A stretch of 64,000 bases of DNA from Verrucomicrobiota bacterium (GCA_016721945.1 JADKHC010000022.1:1-64000); one strand, 5' to 3'. Shown: positions 26,390-35,618, numbered from the stretch's first letter. Program-made: numbers and translations. Notes: generated by a model from the sequence alone, not told the origin.

Positions 26390-26435
26390 CTGAACTCAGG
26401 ATTAACTCTTGAGGGAATTGCGACCTTGTTGATCC

Positions 26436-27185
26436 ATGAAAACTTTCGCCTGCATACTCAGCTTATTCATTCTGCATAATTTGGCTTATGCCACCGACCT
26501 CACATTAACGGATGGTCGTGTCTTGAAAGACGCCGCAATCATATCGCAAACACCGCTAACCGTTACCATCCAACACGCGGCAGGCCTGAGTTCAGTCACC
26601 AAGGCCATGCTTCCGCCAGAACTTAAGGCAAAATATCCTGCTGACGAAACCGCTGCCCGTATCTACGAGGAGAAAAACCAACAGGCTCGCCTCAAAGGCA
26701 ACGAACTCGAAGAAGCCGAATATCAACGCGCGCTCAAAGTGAAAGCCGAACGCGAGAAAAGCGCTAAATTCAACGAACGAGCCCCTTTCGAAGAAGAAGC
26801 CACCCAAAGGGATCGACTTTACCGCGCTAAAAGCGAAGTGCAGATCCGCGCTGAAAAGTATTTTGAAACCGAATACGAATTTGTCACCAATGCCAAAAAC
26901 ATCGGCCGCATCAAAGTCGCTATCTCTGACCTCAGTCTTATCGAAGGCTGGAGCAACCGCTGGACTGTGCGTGGCAAATGCGAGGTTGAGTACAATGGAG
27001 AAGTGGTGCGGGTGTACCCACACTACTCGCCAGAGACTGTGCAAGAACATGCCAAAGCGGGCACGCAAAAGGATCTCGACTACACGCCCTACGACACCAC
27101 GCAGTACAGCACCAAGACCCAAGATTTCTCGGCCATCTACAACGCGGAAATCGACACCCCTACCTTCGAAGTTGTCCTACACTGA
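26436..27185 (+). CDS. Secreted protein of unknown function
   Basis: A 249-residue product with a clear signal peptide (MKTFACILSLFILHNLAYA, cleavage near residue 19-20). The mature part begins with a short beta motif, TDLTLTDGRVLKDAAI, that resembles SH3-like or sigma-binding motifs seen at the N-terminus of many verrucomicrobial exported proteins. A charged helical region follows at about 75-130, then a mixed domain with several Trp and Tyr residues (IEGWSNRWTVRGKCEVEY). The role is unknown. It ends 32 bases from the convergent ccoI gene. Confidence 0.7.
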   Translation: MKTFACILSLFILHNLAYATDLTLTDGRVLKDAAIISQTPLTVTIQHAAGLSSVTKAMLPPELKAKYPADETAARIYEEKNQQARLKGNELEEAEYQRALKVKAEREKSAKFNERAPFEEEATQRDRLYRAKSEVQIRAEKYFETEYEFVTNAKNIGRIKVAISDLSLIEGWSNRWTVRGKCEVEYNGEVVRVYPHYSPETVQEHAKAGTQKDLDYTPYDTTQYSTKTQDFSAIYNAEIDTPTFEVVLH

Positions 27186-27217
27186 CTAAACGCGCACGAA
27201 GAGAAGGCCAATTCGGT

Positions 27218-29674
27218 TTAGTTCTGTGCCACGATGTGGTTCACTCCGCGCATTCCCTGCGCGACAATCGCAAGTGAAAGAAGCGAACTCAGCGGCATCA
27301 ATATTGCCGCGACCAGCGGATTCATGTGGTCGCTCACCGCCATGCCAACCGCGAGCAGATTGTAAGAAATCGAAAACACCAGTAGCCATCGATGAGTGCG
27401 ACGACGGGCGTCATTCACTTCAAATAACGAACGGATACCGCCAATCCCGCGACCGAGATAATAGAAATCGGCTTTCTGCGCCAGCAGTCCACGGTGTATA
27501 ACCGGAGTCCCCCGACAAAGCGCCTGATCGAAAGCCAGACTGTCGTTCGCTCCATCGCCTAACATCATCGCATCATCAGCTCCATGCTGTTCGATCCAGC
27601 TCGCCTTGTCATGCGGTGAAAACTCCGCGCGTACATGCTCCGGGTTAAGTCCAAGTTCTCTCGCCAAGGCTTCGACCTTCGTGCGCCGATCTCCGCTCAA
27701 AATCGAAACCTCCAGATCACGCGCCTGTAACGCCGCGATTTCCTCACGGGCATCGAGCCGTGCTTTTTCGGCAAAATGAAACCGTGCGCGTACCAACCCA
27801 TCGCACGCCAACTCAGCACCGACCTCAGCCTCACTCCCTGCACTCGCAACAACCCCTTCTCCTGTGGTTTCCTGGATAGTGTCACGTAATACGTGACACT
27901 TTTCTGCTCCACCCCAACCTGACCGGCCTAGCGACCAGCGATGACATCCTGACTCTAACATAACGCCAGCGCCAATTATCTCGGTCACTTCTCCGGCTAG
28001 AAGCGTGGGCCGGCCGGTCGCAAGTAATTGTTCGTGCAAGCAGCGTCCAACCGGATGCAGATTATCGCTCACAAGCGTGAACAACGCGGCCCGAGCTTCG
28101 GCATCGAGCGCACACAGTGCCTCGGGATTGGTCAGCGCAGGCGTCTCCAATGTAAGTGTACCGGTTTTATCGAAAACGATTTTCTGCACACGCTCAAGCC
28201 GTGGCCAAAGATCAGCTACGCGCACAAAGACACCGCGCTTGCGGAGTGCGGTGGTCGCAAGTTCATCGGCCAGCGGAAATGCCAAACCAATCGCACAAGG
28301 ACAAGAAACAACGAGAATAGCCGTCACAATCGCTCCAGTGCGCAACGCGTCGCCAGTTGCCCAACCCCAACCAATCGCCGCCCCCACCGAGATCACAAGT
28401 ACGGCGATGAGGTAGCCACGAATGACATTTTCTAGAAAGCGCTGGCGATACACACCACGCGTCACGGGCTTAAAAAGCTCGGCGAGCAACGATTGCGCCC
28501 ACGCTTGGGTTGCTTGCAGGCGGATTTCGCTATGCGAAACATTCGTCGCGCCCGCTGGCACACGCTGACCAGCGCGAAATACCCGCGGCTCCGACTCACC
28601 GTTGATCCAGGCAAGACTGAACGTGCCTTCGGGAGTTTCGAGCCTCGCCTCCACTGGAAGTGTTTGCCCCGGACCAACCGCAAAACGTTGACCCGACTGC
28701 AACGATTCCGGCGCGCAGTCCTTTTCCACGCCGGCCTCATCCCACAAACGAACGCGTGGCGGCGTGGGTTGTTGCGCAAGCAGACGACGCTGGTTGCGCT
28801 CAACCGCTACGAGTTGCGCCCAACGCCCGGTGAGCATGAGCAGAATAAACGTCGCAACAAAATCGAAATAGATAAACGGCTCCGATGCGATCAGCCAGCC
28901 GTAGAGAGATCCTGAATACGCGCCGACGATGCCGAGCGCGATCGGCAGGTCGATGGCCATCGCTCCTTCGCGCAGTCCACGCAGCGCACGGCCAATGAAA
29001 TAGCCACCACCCGCAAGCAGACTCAGCGTGGCAAACGCCATCGACAGCGTGCTAAAGAGCCGCGCATACGGATACGTTGGCTCCATGCCAAAATAAACCG
29101 GAAGCGTGAACAACATGACGTTCATCGCGAACGCGGCACATAGCCCAATGCGCTTCAACATCGCACGGCTCTCGGGTGCAGCCGAGCGTTCGGCCGACGC
29201 CGGCGAGACGAGATAATTGAAACTTTGCAACGTGCGGGCAAAAGCCACTGCGTCGAACGAACCTTTCGCCCACGCCAAACGCATTTGTCCTGTCTGGGCA
29301 TTGACTTCGATGCGCCCAGAGCCGGACTGCTTGCGATGAAGTTTTTCGATCAACCAGACGCAGCCCGCGCAGGAGATGCCCTGAACATCGAGACTAAGCT
29401 CGGAGGTTTTATCGTCAGCGATTAGTTCGGCTTCGGTTTGCGCAGCCTTAAGCCAGTCGTAGTCACGTGCGGGTAAAAGTGCGGAGTCGGCAGGTACCGT
29501 CACCTCGTCCTTGATGCGGTAGTACGACTCCAGCCCTGCCTCGTGAATCATCCGATAAACATAGGCGCAGCCAGAGCAGCAAAATTCTCCCTGCGGCGAA
29601 GGCACGCCACAGTGTTTACAGACCGGAGTGTCCGGCTTTTTCGCCGCGTAAACCAACTGGGCCCTCGAACTCAT
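27218..29674 (-). CDS. ccoI: Copper-exporting P1B ATPase of cbb3 biogenesis (CcoI/FixI)
   Basis: An 818-residue heavy-metal pump that delivers copper for cbb3 oxidase. Order: an N-terminal Cys cluster at 19-36 (CKHCG, CCSGC) typical of FixI, an HMA domain with Cys102 and Cys105 (GISCAGC), membrane helices from about 172, an actuator loop, the CPC motif at 458-460, phosphorylated Asp502 in DKTGTLT, and the hinge MLGDGANDSLA. The actuator signature reads NGES where TGES is usual. It is the last gene of the cco operon, one base after the TauE/SafE-like gene. Confidence 0.94.
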   Translation of the reverse strand: MSSRAQLVYAAKKPDTPVCKHCGVPSPQGEFCCSGCAYVYRMIHEAGLESYYRIKDEVTVPADSALLPARDYDWLKAAQTEAELIADDKTSELSLDVQGISCAGCVWLIEKLHRKQSGSGRIEVNAQTGQMRLAWAKGSFDAVAFARTLQSFNYLVSPASAERSAAPESRAMLKRIGLCAAFAMNVMLFTLPVYFGMEPTYPYARLFSTLSMAFATLSLLAGGGYFIGRALRGLREGAMAIDLPIALGIVGAYSGSLYGWLIASEPFIYFDFVATFILLMLTGRWAQLVAVERNQRRLLAQQPTPPRVRLWDEAGVEKDCAPESLQSGQRFAVGPGQTLPVEARLETPEGTFSLAWINGESEPRVFRAGQRVPAGATNVSHSEIRLQATQAWAQSLLAELFKPVTRGVYRQRFLENVIRGYLIAVLVISVGAAIGWGWATGDALRTGAIVTAILVVSCPCAIGLAFPLADELATTALRKRGVFVRVADLWPRLERVQKIVFDKTGTLTLETPALTNPEALCALDAEARAALFTLVSDNLHPVGRCLHEQLLATGRPTLLAGEVTEIIGAGVMLESGCHRWSLGRSGWGGAEKCHVLRDTIQETTGEGVVASAGSEAEVGAELACDGLVRARFHFAEKARLDAREEIAALQARDLEVSILSGDRRTKVEALARELGLNPEHVRAEFSPHDKASWIEQHGADDAMMLGDGANDSLAFDQALCRGTPVIHRGLLAQKADFYYLGRGIGGIRSLFEVNDARRRTHRWLLVFSISYNLLAVGMAVSDHMNPLVAAILMPLSSLLSLAIVAQGMRGVNHIVAQN

Positions 29675-29675
29675 T

Positions 29676-30371
29676 TCAGTGGCAGCACGAGTGCGCGTTT
29701 TCCGTCACGCCATCGAAACCGATCGTTCCACGCAAGCGCCAGCTGATCATCAAAGCAGCAGCGATGGCCAACGTGACCTGAAGACGCGTTACCCACGCCG
29801 GAGAAAGTTTCACGCGGAGCCAGCCGAAATTCGTTTGCACCACCCAGAGCAACGGCATCGTACCGAGTCCAAAGGCCAGCATGAACTCTGCGCCACGCAG
29901 AGCCGAACCACTAAGCGCCGCCAAAGCGGCTACAAAATACAATGGCCCGCACGGCATGAGCGGCGTTGCCGTACCGAGCACAGCGGCAGTCGAGAGGCGC
30001 GACCGCCCGCGCAGCCATGCCTGAATCTTTAACCAACGCCCAGCGAGAAATCCCGACTGCGGAAGTTTTTTATCCCAGCGCAAAGCCACCGCGATGAAAA
30101 ATAATACCAGCGCCCACGGCGCGTAGCGGACCGCGCCATCGCCGAGCAACGCGAGCGGCCCCTGCCCCACCGCGCCCGCGATTGCGCCGAGCACACCATA
30201 CGCAAAAATCCGCGTGCCATGATAGATTGAATACACCGTGGCGGCATCTTCGCCCGCCTTGGTTGGCGTGAGCCAGCACGCGAGCGGACCACACATGCCT
30301 GCGCAATGAAGGCTGGTCACAAGGCCGGCCACGAATGCCGCTGCGGGTGAATCGACACCAGAGAGTTCCAT
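29676..30371 (-). CDS. TauE/SafE-like membrane protein of cbb3 assembly
   Basis: A 231-residue integral membrane protein with about six helices. LVTSLHCAGMCGPLACWL near the start has the H-C-x3-C pattern of the sulfite exporter/UreH-like family often found beside ccoI; GTATPLMPCGPLYFV is a second conserved Pro-Cys motif. The last residues are HSCCH, a likely metal-binding tail. In related bacteria such genes are thought to assist copper handling for cbb3 oxidase. It is separated from ccoI by one base and from the upstream short gene by 13. Confidence 0.85.
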   Translation of the reverse strand: MELSGVDSPAAAFVAGLVTSLHCAGMCGPLACWLTPTKAGEDAATVYSIYHGTRIFAYGVLGAIAGAVGQGPLALLGDGAVRYAPWALVLFFIAVALRWDKKLPQSGFLAGRWLKIQAWLRGRSRLSTAAVLGTATPLMPCGPLYFVAALAALSGSALRGAEFMLAFGLGTMPLLWVVQTNFGWLRVKLSPAWVTRLQVTLAIAAALMISWRLRGTIGFDGVTENAHSCCH

Positions 30372-30384
30372 CGGATCAATGTGT

Positions 30385-30525
30385 TTATGCGGGTCGGCTT
30401 TGCAACGGGACCTCTTCGACTTTGTGTTTCGAAGCGATCACGAAAAAGGTAACCCAGGCCGCGATCAGGAGCGCAAACGCGAGCCCTACCCAAATCCAAA
30501 TCAAGTTGCGTGAATCAACGGCCAT
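30385..30525 (-). CDS. 46-residue single-helix protein in the cco operon
   Basis: A short reading frame beginning MAVDSRNLIWIWVG, with one hydrophobic helix at about 8-30 and a charged end (SKHKVEEVPLQSRPA). Its ATG lies 11 bases inside the end of ccoG, and its stop lies 13 bases before the TauE/SafE-like start. It occupies the slot where ccoH/fixH is usually found, but at about a third of that length. It may be a reduced CcoH or an unrelated small subunit; no sequence match was recognised. Tight packing and clean composition argue it is real. Confidence 0.6.
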   Translation of the reverse strand: MAVDSRNLIWIWVGLAFALLIAAWVTFFVIASKHKVEEVPLQSRPA

Positions 30526-31939
30526 CGGCTTCGTCCTCTTTCAGCAGCGCGGGGCTTGGTCCAAGAAATTCAGTTTCCTTGGTCAAATCGCACTGCCCGT
30601 CGGCATCCGTCAAGCGGAGCTGCAACCGCGCATTCCCCGTATAAACTTTGCGAGCGACCTGTACCACGAAGGGACGAAGTTCCTCGCCAAGCGGCCCAAT
30701 CGTGATCGCCTGCTCGAAGCCTTTGGCCTCCGCTCCCTGAGGTCCTTGCACGAGCGCGACGTTGAAGGTCACGGGCTCATTACGTTTGTTGACCAAGCGC
30801 ACCATGTATTGATTTCTCACATACGAGGCATCCACGTAGTAGGGTGCCCCCTGCATGCGCGTAATGCCAAGGCTGGCTGGCCGTATCGTCGAAAGCGCCC
30901 AGTTCGAAACGCCCACACCGACAAGGAACAACCCAAAGTAGACAAAGGTGCGCGCCCGCAGCCAGCGCGTGGCCTTGCCGGCAAAGCCGTTGAGGGAATC
31001 GTAGCGAATGAGCCCGCGCGGGCGCTTCACTTTCTCCATCACGTCGTCGCACGCATCGATGCATGCCGTACAGCCTACACACTCCATTTGCAGCCCCTGG
31101 CGAATGTCGATGCCTGTCGGGCAGACCTGGACGCAGCGACTGCAATCGATGCAATGCCCAGCACCAGCTGAATTCAGTTTTCCACGCGGTTCTCCTCGCG
31201 TTGTATCATAACCAATCACCATCGAGTCGTCATCGATCAACGCAGATTGCAGGCGGCCATAAGGGCAGATGACGATGCAAAGCTGCTCGCGAAACCAGGC
31301 AAAATTGAAATAGAGCACTGCGGTCGAAATTGCGACAAAGAGAAATGCGCCCCAATGCTCAGACGGCGAGTGCCGCATCATCGCCCAGAGCTGGGGAATC
31401 GACACGAAGTAAGCCAGCATGAGGTGCATGATGACCGCCGAAAGCAGTACAAAGACGACATGCTTAAAGATGCGCTTGAAGGCTTTTTCTCCTTCGAAAG
31501 GAGCTGCATCGAGCAGACGGCGCTGATGAGCGTCACCTTCGATCCAGCGTTCCACCCGTCGATAAACATGCTCTAGAAAAACCGTGTGAGGACAGGCCCA
31601 GCCGCACCAGACCCGACCCAGCAGTGCTGTAATAAAGAATAACGAGAAGCCCACCCCGGTGAGCAGGAAGAACAAAAGCCAGATATCCTGCGCCGCGAGA
31701 ATCCAGCCGAAGAAATGAAACCGCCGTTCCGCCACATCGAGGAACATGGCAGGATAGCCATCGATCTGAATCCAAGGCAACGCCAGATAAAAACCGATCA
31801 AGGCAAAAGCCGAAAGCTTGCGTGCCGTGGTGAAACGGCCACGGGTGTCTGCGGGATGGAGAAACAGTCGGGAGCCGTCAGCGCGGATAGTCGTAACCGT
31901 GTCGAGATTCGGAACCGGCGTTTGAGGCTGAGCGGCCAT
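30515..31939 (-). CDS. ccoG: Ferredoxin-like cbb3 maturation protein CcoG
   Basis: A 474-residue membrane iron-sulfur protein (CcoG/RdxA/FixG family). Several helices lie at about 40-60, 90-110, 160-185 and 200-220; CGWACPHTVFLEHVYRRVERW is the family signature after helix two. Two 4Fe-4S motifs follow: CIDCSRCVQVCP and CVGCTACIDAC. A last helix at about 340 precedes an Ig-like periplasmic C-terminal domain. It is thought to reduce copper during cbb3 assembly. It follows ccoP by 16 bases. Confidence 0.95.
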   Translation of the reverse strand: MAAQPQTPVPNLDTVTTIRADGSRLFLHPADTRGRFTTARKLSAFALIGFYLALPWIQIDGYPAMFLDVAERRFHFFGWILAAQDIWLLFFLLTGVGFSLFFITALLGRVWCGWACPHTVFLEHVYRRVERWIEGDAHQRRLLDAAPFEGEKAFKRIFKHVVFVLLSAVIMHLMLAYFVSIPQLWAMMRHSPSEHWGAFLFVAISTAVLYFNFAWFREQLCIVICPYGRLQSALIDDDSMVIGYDTTRGEPRGKLNSAGAGHCIDCSRCVQVCPTGIDIRQGLQMECVGCTACIDACDDVMEKVKRPRGLIRYDSLNGFAGKATRWLRARTFVYFGLFLVGVGVSNWALSTIRPASLGITRMQGAPYYVDASYVRNQYMVRLVNKRNEPVTFNVALVQGPQGAEAKGFEQAITIGPLGEELRPFVVQVARKVYTGNARLQLRLTDADGQCDLTKETEFLGPSPALLKEDEADGR

Positions 31940-31955
31940 AAGAATCCTGCGCCGT

Positions 31956-32549
31956 TTACTTTATGCCGGCAGCAGGCGAATTAACGATTTCAATCGGTTC
32001 CCCTGGCTCGTGATGACTCAGCACATAAGCGACGACTTCGGCCACCTTCTTTGTACCCAGCACGGGGCCCCACGGCGGCATACCCCGCGCGGTGCCTTTG
32101 GTGACGGTGGCAATGAGTTCGGTTGGTTTTCCACCCGTGATCCACTTTGTGCCCAGCAAGCTCGCGCCCACCGCACTCGGATTTTCGGCTTTGCCTTTAA
32201 GGCTAGCCAGATGGCAGGCCACACAATTCGAAGTGTAAGCCGTCTTGCCCGCTGCAAGCACCACGGGGTTGCGGCTCATCTTCCAAAGATCGTCATCGGT
32301 CAACTTGGCTGCTCCGGATGAAAGGCGGGCGGCCTCAATCTGTGCGATCTCCGCCTCGACGCGGGGCCCGTCCTCCATGGCCACGCCGGAATGTTTGAAG
32401 TAAAACCAATAGACAACGGCAAAGACAATGGCCCCGTAAAACGTCAGCAGCCACCAGTTCGGCAGGCGTCTGTCGTATTCCTGGATACCATCATAACTAT
32501 GATGACGGACCGGGTCTTCAGGAGGCTGGTTACTTGAGGACGGTTTCAT
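31956..32549 (-). CDS. ccoP: cbb3 oxidase subunit CcoP, single-heme form
   Basis: Start at 32549 (MKPSSSNQPPEDP) is preferred, giving 197 residues and a 20-base overlap with ccoQ; an upstream in-frame start would overlap much more. YDGIQEYDRRLPNWWL at 19-34 is the typical CcoP lead, one helix spans about 32-52, and one c-type heme site lies at 109-113 (CVACH) with a likely Met157 ligand in RGMPPWG. Classical CcoP has two heme sites and about 300 residues; this one has one. It passes electrons from donor cytochromes to CcoO. Confidence 0.93.
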   Translation of the reverse strand: MKPSSSNQPPEDPVRHHSYDGIQEYDRRLPNWWLLTFYGAIVFAVVYWFYFKHSGVAMEDGPRVEAEIAQIEAARLSSGAAKLTDDDLWKMSRNPVVLAAGKTAYTSNCVACHLASLKGKAENPSAVGASLLGTKWITGGKPTELIATVTKGTARGMPPWGPVLGTKKVAEVVAYVLSHHEPGEPIEIVNSPAAGIK

Positions 32550-32718
32550 GGCGCGTAGGTATTTCTTCGTTGAAAGGAAGGTTTGCGAGGCGGTCAACCT
32601 GACTGCGTTTCATTCGAATGCCGAAGTAGGCAAAGCTGCCATAGACACATGCCGCAGTGACGAATGCCACCACTGGGAATATCATCACCCAGTGATCAAA
32701 GATTAGCCGCTTAAACAT
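32530..32718 (-). CDS. ccoQ: Small cbb3 oxidase subunit CcoQ-like
   Basis: A 62-residue protein with one helix (about 10-34, MIFPVVAFVTAACVYGSFAYF) and a basic, then acidic, tail. Length, position between ccoNO and ccoP and topology fit CcoQ, which stabilises the complex; sequence conservation in this family is weak. It starts 24 bases after ccoNO and overlaps ccoP by 20. Confidence 0.75.
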   Translation of the reverse strand: MFKRLIFDHWVMIFPVVAFVTAACVYGSFAYFGIRMKRSQVDRLANLPFNEEIPTRHETVLK

Positions 32719-32742
32719 AGGAATTGGTTCGGGTAGCGGCGA

Positions 32743-35052
32743 TCAGGGTTTAGCGGGAGCCTTGGTTTTCACCGTCTCAAATTTACCGAGTTGCTGGAGG
32801 TAGGCAATGAGCGCAACGATCTCGCGGTCTGGCTCGATGTAGTTGCCCTCGTTGCGGAGATCCTTGGCGATGATAGCAGATTGTTCCTTCACGGATTTTT
32901 CGATTTCCGCGGGCGTCATCGGCGCAAAGGGCACGCCAATCATACGCTGCACGGAAATCTTGGAGGGCAGGGCCGCCACGTCTGTCTTCCAATCATAGAG
33001 CCAGGAGAACGAAGGCATGTTCGAGCCTTGCGACGTCGCGCGCGGATCGCGCATATGGAGAAAATGCCAGCTATTGTTGTACTTGCTGCCAACCCGGGCG
33101 AGGTCCGGTCCGGTGCGGCGCGAGCCCCACTGATATGGATGGTCGTAGATCGATTCACCGAGACGGGAATAGTCTCCATAGCGCAAGACGTCGGATTTCA
33201 TCGTGCGGATCATCTGTGAATGACAGGTGTAGCAACCCTCGCGCACATAGATATCGCGACCGGCGAGTTCCAGTGGCGTATAAACCTTCTGGATACGGTC
33301 CTCGACGCTGGCCGCCTTGTTAATGACGACGGTTGGGATGATCTGGATCATGCCGCCGACAACAACCGCGAGGATCGTGAGCACGGTGAACGGGATCCAA
33401 CTAACGAGCAGTTTGTCATACCAGATACCCCAGTTGTGGCTCTTGGCCTCATAGTGCACAAAGGCCAGAATGACGACGAGCGAGGTGCCGAAAATGCCAA
33501 CGATCTGGAGCCAGTGTCCGCCGAAGATCCAGGCAAAGGCCGAGATCGTACCGAGGACGGAGAACATCACAGGCGGATTGAAAAACGTGCCGCCAAAGCC
33601 GAGCTTATCTTCAGCTTTGGGCGTTTCGACGAAGACCTCGATCGAACCATTTACGGTTTGGGCGCCTTTGATGGTTCGATAAAGATTGTAGCCCATCATC
33701 AGCCAACCGACGAAATAGAGAGTGCCGCCAATCACGCGCATGAGCATCATCGGGCGGATGGTGTTGAGTGTCTCGATAAAGTTGGGGTAAGCGAGGAGCG
33801 TGCCGCCCTCAGTCGTACCATTGAGCATCACGCCCTGGGTGATGCCGCTCGTCCACATCGCGCCCATGTATAGAAGGATGCCGACGGTCCCGAGCCAGAA
33901 ATGCAGATTGGCCATCGACTGCGAATACAACGGCTTGCTCCAAAGGCGCGGCGCGAGCCAGTAGAACATACCCGCGGCCATGAAGCCGTTCCAACCTAGC
34001 GCGCCACCATGGACGTGGCCGATAATCCAGTCGGTGTAATGCCCGATGGCGTTGACGGATTTGATCGAGAGCAACGGCCCCTCGAAGGTCGCCATGCCGT
34101 AGAACGTCACCGCTGCCGCGAAGAATTTCAGCACCGGATCGGTGCGGAGCTTGTGCCAAGCACCACGCAGCGTGAGCAGGCCGTTGAGCATACCGCCCCA
34201 CGAGGGAGCCCAAAGCATGAGCGAAAAAGTCATGCCCAGCATCTGCAGCCAGTTCGGCAGCGCTGTATTCAAAAGATGGTGCGGACCGGCCCAGATATAA
34301 ACAAACACCAGCGACCAGAAATGGATAACGGAAAGCTTGTAGCTGTACACTGGACGCTCCGCCGCCTTCGGCACGAAGTAGTACATGATACCCAGAATCG
34401 GCGTCGTGAGAAAGAACGCCACGGCGTTATGCCCGTACCACCATTGGACCAAGCCGTCCTGCAAGCCACCGAAGATCGGATAACTGTGCAACAGACTCGT
34501 CGGGATCGAGAGATGGTTGACGATGTAGAGCATCGCCACCGTCACGATCGTCGCGATGTAGAACCAGATTGCGACGTACAGGCTGGGCTCATTGCGCTTC
34601 GCCAGCGTCCAGAAAAAGTTGACCGCAAAAATCACCCACACGATCACGACCGCGATATTGATCGGCCAGATCAGCTCCGCGTATTCCTTGCCGCGCGTGA
34701 GCCCGAGAGGAAGCGTGATCGCCGCCGAGACAATAATTAATTGGTAGAACCAAAAATGAATCTTCGAAAGTAGATCGCTCGCAAGCCGGGCCTTCACCAG
34801 GCGCTGCGTGGAATAGTAGATGCCCGCAAACATCATGTTACCCACGAGGGCGAAGATGACGGCATTGGTATGCAGCGGACGGAGTCGGCTGAACGTCGTC
34901 CACGGCAGCCCGAAGTTGAGCTGCCAGTAGTTGAGCTGCGAGGCGATGAGCACACCAACGAGCATGCCCACAGCGCCCCAGATGACGGCGGCGAGCATGA
35001 ACTGGCGGACGATTTGGTCGTTGAATTCGATCGTGACTTTACGGTCGGACAT
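32743..35052 (-). CDS. ccoNO: Fused cbb3 oxidase subunits CcoN-CcoO
   Basis: One 769-residue chain. Residues 1 to about 480 are CcoN with at least twelve helices and the heme and copper ligands: His61 in RPLHTNAV, His in WWYGHNAVAFF, the His pair in WAGPHHLLN, and GHVHGGALGWNG. A linker with two further helices (about 500-570) leads into CcoO, a membrane-anchored monoheme cytochrome c with CYTCHSQ at about 607-613 and a Met in GSNMPSF. CcoN and CcoO are separate genes in proteobacteria. The enzyme reduces oxygen at low concentration and pumps protons. Reading is continuous, with no stop in between. Confidence 0.96.
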   Translation of the reverse strand: MSDRKVTIEFNDQIVRQFMLAAVIWGAVGMLVGVLIASQLNYWQLNFGLPWTTFSRLRPLHTNAVIFALVGNMMFAGIYYSTQRLVKARLASDLLSKIHFWFYQLIIVSAAITLPLGLTRGKEYAELIWPINIAVVIVWVIFAVNFFWTLAKRNEPSLYVAIWFYIATIVTVAMLYIVNHLSIPTSLLHSYPIFGGLQDGLVQWWYGHNAVAFFLTTPILGIMYYFVPKAAERPVYSYKLSVIHFWSLVFVYIWAGPHHLLNTALPNWLQMLGMTFSLMLWAPSWGGMLNGLLTLRGAWHKLRTDPVLKFFAAAVTFYGMATFEGPLLSIKSVNAIGHYTDWIIGHVHGGALGWNGFMAAGMFYWLAPRLWSKPLYSQSMANLHFWLGTVGILLYMGAMWTSGITQGVMLNGTTEGGTLLAYPNFIETLNTIRPMMLMRVIGGTLYFVGWLMMGYNLYRTIKGAQTVNGSIEVFVETPKAEDKLGFGGTFFNPPVMFSVLGTISAFAWIFGGHWLQIVGIFGTSLVVILAFVHYEAKSHNWGIWYDKLLVSWIPFTVLTILAVVVGGMIQIIPTVVINKAASVEDRIQKVYTPLELAGRDIYVREGCYTCHSQMIRTMKSDVLRYGDYSRLGESIYDHPYQWGSRRTGPDLARVGSKYNNSWHFLHMRDPRATSQGSNMPSFSWLYDWKTDVAALPSKISVQRMIGVPFAPMTPAEIEKSVKEQSAIIAKDLRNEGNYIEPDREIVALIAYLQQLGKFETVKTKAPAKP

Positions 35053-35063
35053 AAATGGAAAGT

Positions 35064-35258
35064 TTAGTTTTTAGCCGGACTGGACGGTTTTTGTTGGTTC
35101 GGCAGACCGCCGATCCGGGGCGTTTCATCTGCGAGCGGCAACAAGGCATCGCTCTCCGCGCTACCGAAACGGCGTCGCGAATGCTCACGGATAAAAAAAA
35201 TAACGAACGTAAAGACCAGACAAAGGCTGATCGTGAGCGTGAGCGGGACAACAGACAT
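35064..35258 (-). CDS. ccoS: cbb3 oxidase assembly protein CcoS
   Basis: A 64-residue protein with one N-terminal helix (SVVPLTLTISLCLVFTFVIFF) followed by the short family pattern of a charged region with FGSAESDALLPLADE, which resembles the usual FDD(L/M)EGPA(H/R)-type segment only loosely. CcoS is needed for heme and copper insertion into CcoN. Its position directly before ccoNO (11 bases) supports the call more than the sequence does. Confidence 0.75.
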   Translation of the reverse strand: MSVVPLTLTISLCLVFTFVIFFIREHSRRRFGSAESDALLPLADETPRIGGLPNQQKPSSPAKN

Positions 35259-35303
35259 AATTTGGGGCGTACTCCGGGGCGGGGGCGTATTTAAGGCAGC
35301 AGT

Positions 35304-35561
35304 TTAGTTACGATTTCCGAATGGATTCAATGTCCCAAATGGCCCGCGGCTCGCATTTGCGTTGAGTGGAAAATGGAGCGGCGCCGGGATCGAAAGTGTC
35401 GTCTTTTTCCCCGGACTCGACTGCAAAGAAGCCAATCTGGCGCGGGCAGCCAGCCAGTTATCGAGATCACGACCAAGCACGCAACCGCTTGCCATATAGA
35501 GCAGATACGCCTCTTTTTGCACATCCTGTTCGGAGGGCTCTGAGGAGGGATTAGCATTCAT
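35304..35561 (-). CDS. Small DUF2934-like protein
   Basis: An 85-residue soluble protein. Residues 12-45 (QDVQKEAYLLYMASG, then GRDLDNWLAARARL) fit the short DUF2934 helix pair, in which A-x-x-L-Y-x-x-(S/R)-G precedes D-W-L-x-A. The rest is Pro/Asn-rich and probably disordered. The role is unknown. It would be the first gene of the cco operon (45 bases before ccoS), and its ATG lies 106 bases from the divergent gene at 35670. Confidence 0.65.
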   Translation of the reverse strand: MNANPSSEPSEQDVQKEAYLLYMASGCVLGRDLDNWLAARARLASLQSSPGKKTTLSIPAPLHFPLNANASRGPFGTLNPFGNRN

Positions 35562-35599
35562 AATTCACCTCTTTAATATAGTTAAAGTACAGGCAAGCG

Positions 35600-35618
35600 A
35601 AACCGCTCCGCGCGGTTT
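35600..35618. promoter_or_regulatory. Inverted repeat in the divergent cco promoter region
   Basis: AAACCGC-tccgc-GCGGTTT is a perfect 7-bp inverted repeat in the 108-base gap between the divergent genes at 35561 and 35670. It lacks a U tract, so an operator is more likely than a terminator. No FNR-type TTGAT-N4-ATCAA site is seen. Confidence 0.4.

Noticed and set aside
33220..34740. Long plus-strand ORFs opposite ccoNO (217 and 243 codons)
   Set aside because: Antisense to a membrane protein gene; strongly charged Asp/Arg/His-rich products without domains.
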